From RGIG3009 sp045648765 (GTDB lineage: Bacteria > Bacillota > Clostridia > Oscillospirales > Acutalibacteraceae), in contig JAZROQ010000004.1 in the NCBI GenBank assembly GCA_045648765.1, forward strand, positions 1 to 43,092: a stretch of 43,092 nucleotides of DNA. Reading direction: 5' to 3'. Positions 7,212 through 15,664 of this stretch are shown here, one piece after another. Under the pieces are notes generated by a model, which saw only the letters and a program-made list of their open reading frames with translations, made no database searches and was not told the origin of the DNA. Made by a program: the position numbers and the translations under genes. Each line of letters starts with the position of its first letter. Within the stretch, counting starts at the first letter, position 1.

Positions 7212-8579
7212 TTAAAAGCCAAAATACTCCTCGGCATTATCGTGGCAAATGCCGCGAACAATGGCACCAAGCGCTTCACGGTCGTTGGGATATTCGCCGT
7301 TTTCCACCCACGTACCCAACAAATTGCAAAGGATACGACGGAAATACTCGTGACGAGGATAAGAAACAAAGCTGCGAGAATCGGTTAACATGCCGACAAA
7401 TTTACCCAACACGCCCAAGTTTGCCAGTGCACGCAACTGCGCTTCCATGCCGTCGCGGTTGTCGTTGAACCACCATCCCGAACCAAATTGAATTTTGCCG
7501 GGGGTCGGACCTTTTTGGAAGTTGCCGAGCATCGTGCCCAACACAAAATTATCCTTCGGGTTTAAGGTGTACAAAATGGTTTTGGGCAAACAATCCTCGT
7601 ATTCCAAACTGTTCATAAATGCCGATAATTTTTCGGCGATCGCGTGGTCGTTAATACTGTCAAAGCCCGTATCGGGACCTAGTTTTTCAAACATGGCACG
7701 GTTGTTATTACGCAGTGCGCCAATGTGAATTTGCATGGTCCAACCAAGGCGCGTATATTCTGCCGCGCACACTTGTAATACCGCCGTTTTGAACGCATCA
7801 ATTTCTGCTGTGGTAAGTTCTGCACCCGACAGTTTCTTTTCCATAATCTCGCGCGCATTGCCCGCCGCAAACGGAACATAATCCATTGCATGGTCAGACA
7901 AACGACATCCGTTTTCGTGGAAGAAAGCAATGCGTTCTTTCAGCCACGCTACCAACGCATCGTAGTCGGCAATGTTATTGTCTTTCATATAATCGACAAA
8001 CCACACGGCATCGATGTTCACGGCTTTGTCGGGACGGAATGTCGGCAACACCTTGGTAGCAAATTTTTCGTCACACAGTTGCTTGTGATAGCAAAGCGAA
8101 TCGGCAGGATCATCGGTGGTGCACAATGCCTGTACGTTGGAACCAACAATCAACGAACGCGCCGAAAATTCGGGACGGCTAAGCAATTTGTTGCAATGAT
8201 CCCAAATTTCTTTGGCAGTATGTTCGGTCAGCGGAACATCTACGCCAAAATAACGTTTTAATTCCAGTGCCGTCCAATGATACAAGGGGTTGCCGATCAA
8301 ATACGGCATGGTTTTGGCAAAACCCACCCATTTTTCGTAGTTGTCGGCATCGCCGGTGATATATTTTTCTTCAATACCAAAACTGCGCATTTGGCGCCAT
8401 TTGTAGTGGTCGCCGCCCAAAAACAAATCGTAGGTGTCCGAAAAACGATAATCCGAAGCAATTTTTTCGGGTTGCAAGTGACAATGATAGTCGATAATCG
8501 GTAGATCCTCCGCAAATTCCTCATACAATTTACGTGCTGTTTTGGTGTTAAGCATAAAATCGCGATTGATGATTCCCAT
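7212..8579 (-). CDS. uxaC: Glucuronate (uronate) isomerase
   Basis: 455 aa, close to the usual 460-470. It interconverts D-glucuronate and D-fructuronate, and D-galacturonate and D-tagaturonate, and so is the entry enzyme for both hexuronate routes in this window. The amidohydrolase-like metal motif D-Y-H-C-H-L near residue 35 and the later W-W-F-N-D and S-Y-P-R-H-E-Y-F-R blocks are typical. The ATG at 8579 was preferred to a TTG 15 bases upstream because GGGAGGAAA lies 7 bases before it. It follows uxaA by 23 bases in the same operon. Confidence 0.97.
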   Translation of the reverse strand: MGIINRDFMLNTKTARKLYEEFAEDLPIIDYHCHLQPEKIASDYRFSDTYDLFLGGDHYKWRQMRSFGIEEKYITGDADNYEKWVGFAKTMPYLIGNPLYHWTALELKRYFGVDVPLTEHTAKEIWDHCNKLLSRPEFSARSLIVGSNVQALCTTDDPADSLCYHKQLCDEKFATKVLPTFRPDKAVNIDAVWFVDYMKDNNIADYDALVAWLKERIAFFHENGCRLSDHAMDYVPFAAGNAREIMEKKLSGAELTTAEIDAFKTAVLQVCAAEYTRLGWTMQIHIGALRNNNRAMFEKLGPDTGFDSINDHAIAEKLSAFMNSLEYEDCLPKTILYTLNPKDNFVLGTMLGNFQKGPTPGKIQFGSGWWFNDNRDGMEAQLRALANLGVLGKFVGMLTDSRSFVSYPRHEYFRRILCNLLGTWVENGEYPNDREALGAIVRGICHDNAEEYFGF

Positions 8580-8602
8580 GATGTTTCCTCCCAAATTGTG
8601 TT

Positions 8603-9982
8603 TTACAATATGATTCCGTCTTTAAAAATAGAAATTTCACGGTACCCGTTTTGTTCGTTGCGGGTTTGTTCACCCGACGCCCAATCACAAAGACGCTGCA
8701 AAAACGCGTGACTTAAACTTTCCATGCTCACATCGTCTAACAACTTTGAAGCATCAAAATCAATCCACTGCGCTTTGCGTTGTGCAAGGTTTTGATTGGT
8801 GGCAATTTTCACGGTAGGCACCGGCCCGCCAAGGGGTGTGCCACGACCTGTGGTGAACAGAATCATGTGCACGCCGGCAGCTGCCAAATTGGTGATTGCC
8901 ACCATATCGTTGCCCGGACCGTTGAGTAAAGAAAGCCCGTTTTTGGTTACGGTGTCGCCATAATCCAACACATCCACCACTTTTCCCCTGCCGCCTTTTT
9001 GAACACATCCCAACGATTTTTCTTCGAGCGTGGTAATGCCGCCCGCTTTGTTGCCGGGGGAGGGGTTTTCATAAATCACTTGTCCGTGACGCGTGAAATA
9101 GTCCTTAAAATTGTTAATTAAATTCACCGTTTTATCAAACAATTCTTTGGTGGGACAACGCTTCATCAACAAATGTTCTGCGCCGAACATTTCAGGTACT
9201 TCTGTCAGTATACAAGATGCACCGTAAGAAATCAAGAGGTCAGATACCGCCCCTACCAACGGATTGGCCGTAATACCGCTAAACCCATCACTGCCGCCGC
9301 ATTTAAGCCCCACTCGCAAACGAGAAATTGGAATATCTACTTGCGGAAAACTGTTGGCATAGCGGCGCAGCTCCTCAATCATTTTAACGCCTTCAGCAAG
9401 TTCGTCCGTGCAATCTTGAACGTTCAAAAAACGAACCCGCTGTTCATCGTAGTCTCCCAACACTTTTTTAAACTCGGCAATATTGTTGTTTTCGCAGCCA
9501 AGTCCCAACACCAATACACCGCCGGCGTTGGGATGATTCACCAGCCCTTTTAAAATCAACTGTGTGGTGGTTTGGTCGTCCCCTAATTGCGAACACCCAA
9601 ACGGATGCTCAAAAGCGTAGGCACCTGTTATTGCGGCTAATTTCCCCGCAATTTTGTTCACACAACCTACCGTGTTGATAATCCAAATTTCGTTACGAAT
9701 GCCCACGTCACCGTTTTTGCGAACATATCCTTTAAAAGTCAACCTATCCTTGGACGGCGGGATTTCTGAAAATTCCGGTTCGTACACATACTCGATTTGA
9801 TCTTTTAAGTTGGTTTTTACGTTATGGGTGTGTACGTGTTCGCCTTTTTTTATGTCGCACGTGGCGTGACCGATCGGGTTACCGTATTTGATGATATCTT
9901 CACCCTTAGCGATGTCCCGCAACGCATATTTATGACCGTCAGTCAAATTGACTTCGACGGTATCCAAAGGATGAATAATCAC
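8603..9982 (-). CDS. uxaA: Altronate dehydratase
   Basis: 459 aa. It dehydrates D-altronate to 2-keto-3-deoxy-D-gluconate. A short SAF domain (about residues 1-90, with the G-E-H-V-H-T-H-N metal-site segment) is followed by the large dehydratase domain, including L-K-C-G-G-S-D-G-F-S-G. The GTG at 9982 was chosen as start because GTGA overlaps the uxaB stop by 4 bases and AGAGGGTGG lies just upstream. UxaA of other bacteria is about 495 aa, so this is slightly short but complete in domains. Confidence 0.96.
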   Translation of the reverse strand: MIIHPLDTVEVNLTDGHKYALRDIAKGEDIIKYGNPIGHATCDIKKGEHVHTHNVKTNLKDQIEYVYEPEFSEIPPSKDRLTFKGYVRKNGDVGIRNEIWIINTVGCVNKIAGKLAAITGAYAFEHPFGCSQLGDDQTTTQLILKGLVNHPNAGGVLVLGLGCENNNIAEFKKVLGDYDEQRVRFLNVQDCTDELAEGVKMIEELRRYANSFPQVDIPISRLRVGLKCGGSDGFSGITANPLVGAVSDLLISYGASCILTEVPEMFGAEHLLMKRCPTKELFDKTVNLINNFKDYFTRHGQVIYENPSPGNKAGGITTLEEKSLGCVQKGGRGKVVDVLDYGDTVTKNGLSLLNGPGNDMVAITNLAAAGVHMILFTTGRGTPLGGPVPTVKIATNQNLAQRKAQWIDFDASKLLDDVSMESLSHAFLQRLCDWASGEQTRNEQNGYREISIFKDGIIL

Positions 9983-11274
9983 AGTGCCACCCTCTTTGTT
10001 ATTTCGTCGGTTAAAAACGAAAGGTCTTCGCCCCACAATTTTTCGTTTGCCAAAATAGTGCGAATGTCTGCGGTTTTCATAAACGCGGTCACGGCGGGGT
10101 CGTCGTTTGTCATATCTGTTTTATAAAGTTCCAACAGTTTGGCAAACGAGAACAGCAAGTTTTGCGGCATTTCCCCCGTTTGTCGAATGTAGCTAAGCAA
10201 CGAAGGTAACACACGCACTTTGAATTTGCTGACCGAGTTTAGCACAATGGAATCGCAGCGATGCTTGATAAACGGGTTTTGAAAACGCTCAAACACATTT
10301 TCGGCATATTGGAGCAATTCCTCTTTGGGCAAATCGAGCGTAGGGACAATCTCTTCGTACACACAGCGTTTGACAAACGCACACAGTTCCTCGTTTTCCA
10401 TGCATTCGCCAACCGTTTCGACACCTTTGAGCAACGCGTATGGAATCATCGATGTGTGTGCACCGTTCAAAATGCGGACTTTGCGAGTACGATAACGCTC
10501 CAAATTATCGGTAATTAAAATGTTCAGTTCGGTTTTATCAAAGGGGAATTCATTTGTCAGCCAATCAGGACCCTCGATTACCCACAAATGAAACAGTTCG
10601 CTGGTGTTGAGCATTTTATCCTCATAACCGACGTCAATGGCTTCTTCGCGGGGATAACCCGTGACAATGCGGTCGACAAGCGTGTTACAAAACACGTTTT
10701 CTTGCTCTACCCAGCAAGCGAAATCATCGCCCAAATTCCAAAGTTTGCTGTAACGCAACACACATTCTTTGAGGGTACTGCCGTTTTTGTCAATAAGCTC
10801 ACACGGTAAAAACACAAATCCGTTAAGGCCCAACTCAAACCGTTTTTTGAGAAGCAATGTTACTTTGGCAGGAAATGTGATGTGCGGCGCCTTTTCGGGC
10901 TTGTCATTTTCGTCAAACGCAATGCCGGATTCCGTGGTGTTAGAAACCACAAAACGAAAATCTTTGTTTTGCGCCAAGGCAATGTAACTGTCCCAATCGC
11001 GGTACGGTTGCACCGTGCGGGAAATGCAGTCTATTTTTTTGGTTTCTACGGTCGGTTTGCCGTTTTTCATACCACGCATTACGTGGGTATACACACCGTT
11101 TTGCGCTTCTAACTGGTCACAAAGCCCTTTTTCTATGGGTTGAACCACCACCACGCCGGCGTTAAAGTCGGTGGCTTCGTTAGTCAGTTGCACAATCCAA
11201 TCCACAAAGCCGCGCAAAAACCCGCCTTCTCCGAATTGAATGATTTTTTCACAACGCAACGGTTTTGAAAACAT
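9979..11274 (-). CDS. uxaB: Tagaturonate reductase
   Basis: 431 aa, a member of the polyol-specific long-chain dehydrogenase (mannitol dehydrogenase) family. It reduces D-tagaturonate to D-altronate with NADH. The N-terminal I-I-Q-F-G-E-G-G-F-L-R-G-F-V-D-W block and the R-I-L-N-G-A-H-T-S motif near residue 265 mark UxaB rather than mannitol dehydrogenase. TAAGGAGGAG precedes the ATG at 11274. It lies 13 bases after the GH4 gene and overlaps uxaA by 4 bases. The neighbours support the galacturonate assignment. Confidence 0.96.
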   Translation of the reverse strand: MFSKPLRCEKIIQFGEGGFLRGFVDWIVQLTNEATDFNAGVVVVQPIEKGLCDQLEAQNGVYTHVMRGMKNGKPTVETKKIDCISRTVQPYRDWDSYIALAQNKDFRFVVSNTTESGIAFDENDKPEKAPHITFPAKVTLLLKKRFELGLNGFVFLPCELIDKNGSTLKECVLRYSKLWNLGDDFACWVEQENVFCNTLVDRIVTGYPREEAIDVGYEDKMLNTSELFHLWVIEGPDWLTNEFPFDKTELNILITDNLERYRTRKVRILNGAHTSMIPYALLKGVETVGECMENEELCAFVKRCVYEEIVPTLDLPKEELLQYAENVFERFQNPFIKHRCDSIVLNSVSKFKVRVLPSLLSYIRQTGEMPQNLLFSFAKLLELYKTDMTNDDPAVTAFMKTADIRTILANEKLWGEDLSFLTDEITKRVAL

Positions 11275-11287
11275 GGTTTTCTCCTCC

Positions 11288-12691
11288 TTATAAATCGTAC
11301 ATCGTCAAATATTCTTTGGTGTTTTGGCACATCTCATCAAACAATTTTTTGGCATCGTTAATTCCGCACGTAACCAATTGGTCATTGGCAAACGCCATAA
11401 AAATTTTGTTCAAATCGCGATGCTCAATACCATCGGCGATCATTTCTTGTTGTGCGCAAATACGAGAAACGAGCGGATAAATCGGTGCAGGAACAGCACC
11501 GGCGAACACCGGTATAATCTCGCCCGAACGGAACGCTGCATTGCTTTCCACCACGGCGCCAAGCGGCAAGTTGGGGATTTGTCCGCGATTAGGAATGTTA
11601 ATGTTCGTTACCAAATCGCACAAACCAAGCAGTGCGCGCATTTGTTCCACGCCTTCTTCACCGGTACATTTGATTTTAACTTCTTCTTCACCGCTTAACA
11701 AACGTGCGCTGCGTGCCAAACGTTTTTGCAAGTCATCTTTGCGCCAATCCACCGTGGTAAGTCCAAAACCCATTTCAAATACGCGGTCGGGATTTTCCAA
11801 ATACCATTTTCCTTCGCAAAACTCTGCCAAGTGACGGTCGCCTGCTGCGGCAATGTATCCAAACTTGTTTGCCAAATCCATCTTGACGCGTTCGGTGCTT
11901 TGGAAACCGCCGTTCATCCAGTTGTCATCTACCGGGTTGGCGTTGTCCGCACGAATGGCTTTGGCTTCGTTTTCTTTGCAATATTCCAAATAAACGGGAA
12001 CCACATCTTGGTTGTTATAGGTCGCGCTTGTCAACCACGTAAAATGGTTGACACCGACGGGGTTTACTTTGATTTCTCTACGATCGTCAATTTCGGCGCC
12101 AAGTTTGTTCTTTAACACCTTAACAATAAATTTTTGTGTGCCGAATACTTCGTGGCAGCAGCCAAAAGCTTTGATTTCGGGGAACGTGTAGTACAGCGCT
12201 TTCACACAAAGCGTCATGGGATTGGTGTAGTTAATCACCCACGCTTCGGGACAATATTTTTTTATGTTTTTGGCAATTTCCTCGAACATTGGCAACGTGC
12301 GCATAGCGCGAACAATACCGCCGGGACCGGTGGTATCCCCCACCGATTGATAAATACCGTATTTTTCGGGGGTGTGCACATCGGACGCCATTTCGTCAAA
12401 TGTTGCGGGCAAAATGGAAATTACCACAAAATCTGCACCGGTAAGCGCTTCGCCAATCGTTTCTACGGCCGTGTAATCCCAATGGGATTTTGCTCCCTCG
12501 GCAGTGTTAAATTTGTTGCCGATGATCTCGTTGTTTTTTGCTGCTTCAAAATCGATGTCATAAAGAGCCACTTGACCGCTCATGTCTGCACAATCTACCA
12601 AATCGCTCATAAGTCCCCATGCCCAACCACGGGACCCGCCGCCGATGTATGCAATTTTTACGTTTTCGGCACCGTTTTTTGTGTAATTCAT
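11288..12691 (-). CDS. GH4 glycosidase, probable alpha-galacturonidase (LplD-like)
   Basis: 467 aa, NAD+- and metal-dependent glycoside hydrolase family 4. The NAD-binding loop I-G-G-G-S-R-G-W lies at residues 16-23. The metal-binding Cys is in C-C-H-E-V (178-182) and the metal-binding His is at about 216 in N-H-F-T-W. The C-H-E-V form, in place of CHSV (alpha-galactosidases) or CHGx (alpha-glucosidases and glucuronidases), is known from alpha-galacturonidases. It would release galacturonate from small alpha-galacturonides inside the cell for UxaC. The ATG at 12691 has AAGGGG 8 bases upstream and was preferred to a start at 12736 that lies above the predicted promoter. It heads the uxa operon, divergent from an AraC regulator. 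Confidence 0.9.
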   Translation of the reverse strand: MNYTKNGAENVKIAYIGGGSRGWAWGLMSDLVDCADMSGQVALYDIDFEAAKNNEIIGNKFNTAEGAKSHWDYTAVETIGEALTGADFVVISILPATFDEMASDVHTPEKYGIYQSVGDTTGPGGIVRAMRTLPMFEEIAKNIKKYCPEAWVINYTNPMTLCVKALYYTFPEIKAFGCCHEVFGTQKFIVKVLKNKLGAEIDDRREIKVNPVGVNHFTWLTSATYNNQDVVPVYLEYCKENEAKAIRADNANPVDDNWMNGGFQSTERVKMDLANKFGYIAAAGDRHLAEFCEGKWYLENPDRVFEMGFGLTTVDWRKDDLQKRLARSARLLSGEEEVKIKCTGEEGVEQMRALLGLCDLVTNINIPNRGQIPNLPLGAVVESNAAFRSGEIIPVFAGAVPAPIYPLVSRICAQQEMIADGIEHRDLNKIFMAFANDQLVTCGINDAKKLFDEMCQNTKEYLTMYDL

Positions 12692-12724
12692 AATTATAAC
12701 CCCTTTTCTATACTCTTTAACGGC

Positions 12725-12753
12725 AGTATAGCGCATAATTTTCTTGATTTCCT
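12725..12753 (-). promoter_or_regulatory. Probable activator-dependent promoter of the galacturonate operon
   Basis: A good -10 box TATACT (12730-12725) would start transcription near 12718, 27 bases before the GH4 ATG. The -35 position holds AGGAAA, a poor match. That suits a promoter needing an activator, for which the divergent AraC-type gene at 12843 is the obvious candidate. Confidence 0.5.
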
Positions 12754-12790
12754 TAAAATTTATGCCTTCTTTTAGTAAAACAAGAAAATA

Positions 12791-12819
12791 TTGATTTTTT
12801 TAGTGGTTTCTGGTATACT
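12791..12819 (+). promoter_or_regulatory. Promoter of the AraC gene at 12843
   Basis: TTGATT (12791-12796), 17 bases, then TATACT (12814-12819) with the extended -10 TGG. The start near 12826 lies right at the AAGGAGGTG ribosome binding site, so the 5' leader is only about 17 bases. Confidence 0.75.
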
Positions 12820-12842
12820 TTTGTAGAAGGAGGTGTCTGCAT

Positions 12843-13652
12843 ATGGCTATTTCCAAGAACAAAGACCCCTTTTTTTCTCGCGACAAAGTAACCAATCGGC
12901 GAAAAACGATTGGTATTCATTTTCACGATGAACACGAACTTTATTACCTGGTCGACGGAAAAACCAAATACGTTGTGGGCGATAAAATTTTTTTGCTTGA
13001 AAAAGGGAATTTGGTGTTCGTTCCCGCGCGAGTATTGCACAGTTGTGACAGCGAAGATTGCTTATATAACGAGCGTCTGTTGCTCAGTTTCCCCGAAAGT
13101 TCTGTTTCACCTGCCATGTTACCTTTTTTACAAGAGCTCCAAAAAGATACTTTGCTTTCTATCCCCCCCGACAAAGTGTATTGGGTAGAGGAGTTGTTTT
13201 CTCGCATTGAAAAAGAATTTTACAAAGAACGAAAACACAAACAAATAATGCTGGATTTATACGTATCCGAACTCGTTTTGTTGCTTTGTCGGCTAAAAAA
13301 CGACTACACTCCCAACATTTCTCCCACCAACAAAATTATTTATGATGTGGTCGACTATATCCGCCATCATTTTGAACAACCGCTATTGCTTGACCAACTC
13401 AGCCGTCGTTTTAATATCAGCGAAGGGTATTTATCGCGCAAATTTAAAGCGGTTACCGGCGTGGGACTAAATACGTTTATTACGCAGGTGCGCATTATTC
13501 ACGCCGAAAAACTGCTCACCGAAACCAACAGCTCCATCTCGGAAATTGCCGGACAATGCGGCTTTAACGACAGTAATTATTTTGCCGCGGTTTTCAAAAA
13601 ATTGAAAGGGACTACACCCTACAAGTTTTCAAAACAATCTGAAAAGCTATAA
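12843..13652 (+). CDS. AraC-family regulator with cupin sensor (galacturonate arm)
   Basis: 269 aa. An N-terminal cupin-like ligand domain (about 1-125, with H-F-H-D-E-H-E-L-Y-Y) is followed by a double helix-turn-helix AraC domain (about 165-265, with I-S-E-I-A-G-Q-C-G-F-N-D-S-N-Y-F). The ATG at 12843 has AAGGAGGTG 7 bases upstream. It is transcribed divergently from the GH4-uxa operon, with about 150 bases between start codons and a weak -35 box on the operon side, so it probably activates that operon in response to a uronate or oligogalacturonide. The inducer is not known. Confidence 0.88.
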   Translation: MAISKNKDPFFSRDKVTNRRKTIGIHFHDEHELYYLVDGKTKYVVGDKIFLLEKGNLVFVPARVLHSCDSEDCLYNERLLLSFPESSVSPAMLPFLQELQKDTLLSIPPDKVYWVEELFSRIEKEFYKERKHKQIMLDLYVSELVLLLCRLKNDYTPNISPTNKIIYDVVDYIRHHFEQPLLLDQLSRRFNISEGYLSRKFKAVTGVGLNTFITQVRIIHAEKLLTETNSSISEIAGQCGFNDSNYFAAVFKKLKGTTPYKFSKQSEKL

Positions 13653-13654
13653 AA

Positions 13655-13690
13655 AAAGACTCGAAGGCAAAAACCTTCGAGTCTTTTTGG
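13655..13690. terminator. Bidirectional terminator, AraC gene / rpsI
   Basis: GACTCGAAGG (13658-13667) pairs perfectly with CCTTCGAGTC (13674-13683). An A run lies before it and TTTTT after it, so it can end the AraC transcript and the rplM-rpsI transcript. Confidence 0.92.
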
Positions 13691-13697
13691 CAAACGA

Positions 13698-14102
13698 TTA
13701 ACGTTTGGAGAATTGAGGAGCACGACGTGCGGCTTTGAGACCGTACTTTTTGCGTTCTTTCATTCTCGGGTCGCGGGTTAAGAAACCTGCTTTTTTCAAA
13801 GTAGCGCGCAATTCGTCGCTGTTGTATTGCAACAACGCACGGGAAATACCGTGACGGATAGCACCGGCTTGACCGGTAACCCCGCCGCCGGCAACGCGGC
13901 ATTCTACGTCGAATTTTTCAGCCAAAGCGGTAAGAACCAGAGGCTGACGGACAATCAATTTCAAAGTGTCCAAACCGAAATAATCGTCGATATCGCGACC
14001 ATTGATGGTCACTTTGCCGGTGCCGTTGTACAAGCGAACACGGGCAACGGATTTTTTACGGCGACCGGTGCCGTAGAAATACGGTCTTTTATTATAATCC
14101 AT
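13698..14102 (-). CDS. rpsI: 30S ribosomal protein S9
   Basis: 134 aa, normal length. The N-terminal Y-G-T-G-R-R-K-K-S-V-A-R-V and the basic C-terminus ending R-A-P-Q-F-S-K-R are hallmarks of S9, whose tail reaches the ribosomal P site. It follows rplM by 18 bases, the near-universal bacterial order, and shares its promoter. A terminator lies just past the stop. Confidence 0.98.
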   Translation of the reverse strand: MDYNKRPYFYGTGRRKKSVARVRLYNGTGKVTINGRDIDDYFGLDTLKLIVRQPLVLTALAEKFDVECRVAGGGVTGQAGAIRHGISRALLQYNSDELRATLKKAGFLTRDPRMKERKKYGLKAARRAPQFSKR

Positions 14103-14120
14103 TTGTTTCAGCCTCCTTCA

Positions 14121-14549
14121 TTAAAATTCAAACACTTCCGGTTTTTGTGCGGCATGTTCATGCTGCGCACCGGCGTACACGCGCAAACGGGTGCCGGCTT
14201 GACGACCCAATGCGTTGTTCGGGATCATGCCGTTAACGGCAAGTTCCATAGCCTTTTCCGGACGTTGTGCCATCAAAGTGGCGTACTTGGTAGCTTTCAG
14301 ATTGCCAATCCAACCGGTATGGCGATACCATACTTTTTGTTCGGCTTTTTTGCCGGTGAGCACAGCTTCGGCACAGTTGATGATAATCACATGATCACCG
14401 CAATCCACATGGGGAGTGAATTCCGGTTTATGTTTGCCGCGAAGAAGAATAGCGGCTTGTACAGCAACACGGCCCAAGGGTTTTCCGGCGGCATCAATGA
14501 CGTACCATTTGCGGTCTACTTGACCGGCTTTTTCCATAAATGTGGACAT
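14121..14549 (-). CDS. rplM: 50S ribosomal protein L13
   Basis: 142 aa, normal length. W-Y-V-I-D-A-A-G-K-P-L-G-R near the N-terminus, H-V-D-C-G-D-H-V-I-I-I-N in the middle and the M-I-P-N-N-A-L-G-R segment identify L13, an early-assembling large-subunit protein. CAGGAGG precedes the ATG at 14549. The leader from the predicted start at about 14587 is only some 38 bases; no autoregulatory structure was recognised in it. Confidence 0.98.
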   Translation of the reverse strand: MSTFMEKAGQVDRKWYVIDAAGKPLGRVAVQAAILLRGKHKPEFTPHVDCGDHVIIINCAEAVLTGKKAEQKVWYRHTGWIGNLKATKYATLMAQRPEKAMELAVNGMIPNNALGRQAGTRLRVYAGAQHEHAAQKPEVFEF

Positions 14550-14593
14550 CGTAAATACCTCCTGTTTCTTTCTTTAAAATTTACAGCTTGCAC

Positions 14594-14622
14594 ATCATAA
14601 CACACCCAAATATGGCTGTCAA
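14594..14622 (-). promoter_or_regulatory. Consensus promoter of rplM-rpsI
   Basis: TTGACA (14622-14617) and TATGAT (14599-14594) on the minus strand are 17 bases apart, as expected for a strong ribosomal protein promoter. The start is near 14587. Confidence 0.9.
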
Positions 14623-14660
14623 GACCCAAAATCCGTTTTATTTAATTTATATCCCCTATT

Positions 14661-14690
14661 CTCTCGATTTCTCTCGATTTCTCTTGATTT
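14661..14690 (+). repeat. Short 10-bp tandem repeat
   Basis: CTCTCGATTT occurs twice, then CTCTTGATTT, then a degenerate TTCTCTGTTT. It lies upstream of both the rplM and radC promoters in a pyrimidine-rich spacer. No function can be assigned. Confidence 0.7.
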
Positions 14691-14752
14691 TTCTCTGTTT
14701 CTCGTTTTTCGTTTCATTTTTTTAAAAATTCTTAAAATTTTCCTTTTTTGGC

Positions 14753-14781
14753 TTTTCAAATGTCGTATTATTTGGTATACT
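14753..14781 (+). promoter_or_regulatory. Promoter of radC
   Basis: TTTTCA (14753-14758), 17 bases, then TATACT (14776-14781) with TGG before it. The start near 14788 rules out the ATG at 14748 as the radC start and supports the TTG at 14808. Confidence 0.65.
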
Positions 14782-14807
14782 GTCGAAAAAGGAAGGGGGC
14801 GTCGTGT

Positions 14808-15536
14808 TTGTCTGATAATCTCCACAAAGATCACCGCAAGCGCATGAAAGCGCAATTTCGGCAACATGGCGCCGAACGATTCAATTCGCACCAGTTGTTG
14901 GAACTGCTTTTGTTTTATGGTATTCCACAAAAAGATACCAACCTGCTGGCGCACCAATTGATCAAAAAATTTGGCAACTTAACCAATGTGTTCAACGCCT
15001 CGTTTGACGATTTGTGCCGCATAAAGGGTATCTCCGAACACACCGCCACACTACTGAGGTTGTGCGGACAACTGTTGCCGCGCTGTTACAGCGAAAAACA
15101 AGAACGCACCCCTTTGACCACCCAAACGGCATTGGTGGAATTTTTGCGCCCACATTTTATCAATCAACCAAAAGAAAAATTGGTGTTACTTTGCCTTAAC
15201 AATCGTCAAGAACCATTGGATTGCTCGGTTGTCAGCCAAGGTAGCCTCACCGCCACCGAAGCCAGCGTGCGCGAAGTGTTGGAACGCGTTATTCGGTCCA
15301 AAGCAACGGCCGTGGTGCTCGCACACAACCACCCCGCCGGGCATCCTGTCCCCTCCACGGAAGACCTTGCCTTTACCAAAAGTCTCAGCTTTGCATTAAA
15401 AGTAATGGAAGTGGCACTGGTTGACCATTTGATTTTTTCGGAGAAAGAATACCTTTCTATCCGTCAGCAACCCCGCTTTGCCCCTATGTTCAGCCCCGCT
15501 CTTATAAACCTCGACGCCTCTCTTGATTCTATGTGA
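14808..15536 (+). CDS. radC: RadC family JAMM-domain protein
   Basis: 242 aa from a TTG start at 14808, with GGAAGGGGG 8 bases upstream; the longer reading from 14748 would begin above the promoter. An N-terminal helix-hairpin-helix-like part (about 25-95, with R-I-K-G-I-S-E-H-T-A) precedes the JAB/MPN domain (about 105-230). The metalloprotease-like motif H173-N-H175-x7-S183-x2-D186 is intact. Despite the gene name, RadC proteins have no proven DNA repair role; the fold is that of Zn-dependent isopeptidases. It is a single-gene unit with its own terminator. Confidence 0.93.
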   Translation: MSDNLHKDHRKRMKAQFRQHGAERFNSHQLLELLLFYGIPQKDTNLLAHQLIKKFGNLTNVFNASFDDLCRIKGISEHTATLLRLCGQLLPRCYSEKQERTPLTTQTALVEFLRPHFINQPKEKLVLLCLNNRQEPLDCSVVSQGSLTATEASVREVLERVIRSKATAVVLAHNHPAGHPVPSTEDLAFTKSLSFALKVMEVALVDHLIFSEKEYLSIRQQPRFAPMFSPALINLDASLDSM

Positions 15537-15568
15537 CGCACAAACACCGTTGTTTGTGCGTTTTTTCT
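15534..15568 (+). terminator. Terminator of radC
   Basis: ACGCACAAACA (15536-15546) pairs perfectly with TGTTTGTGCGT (15551-15561), then TTTTTTC. The hairpin begins in the stop codon. Confidence 0.88.
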
Positions 15569-15617
15569 TTAGAATTTAGTTCAAAACCAATAAAACGCGC
15601 AAAAAAACCAAAAAACC

Positions 15618-15646
15618 TTGAAAAAAGAATCATTTTGTGGTACGAT
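15618..15646 (+). promoter_or_regulatory. Promoter of the AraC gene at 15665
   Basis: TTGAAA (15618-15623), 17 bases, TACGAT (15641-15646) with the extended -10 TGG. The start near 15653 supports the ATG at 15665 rather than upstream in-frame starts. Confidence 0.75.
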
Positions 15647-15664
15647 GTACGCGAGGTGAACGCC

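Noticed and set aside
10270..10295. CcpA cre-like site inside uxaB (TGAAAACGCTCAAA)
   Set aside because: It misses the last consensus base, lies about 1 kb inside the gene, and a single match like this is expected by chance.
14748..14807. Upstream ATG start for radC
   Set aside because: It precedes the predicted -10 box and has no ribosome binding site; the TTG at 14808 has GGAAGGGGG at the right distance.
14619..14957. 112-aa minus-strand ORF with a repetitive Arg/Glu tail upstream of radC
   Set aside because: The tail is translation of the 10-bp CTCTCGATTT repeat, and the rest is antisense to radC.
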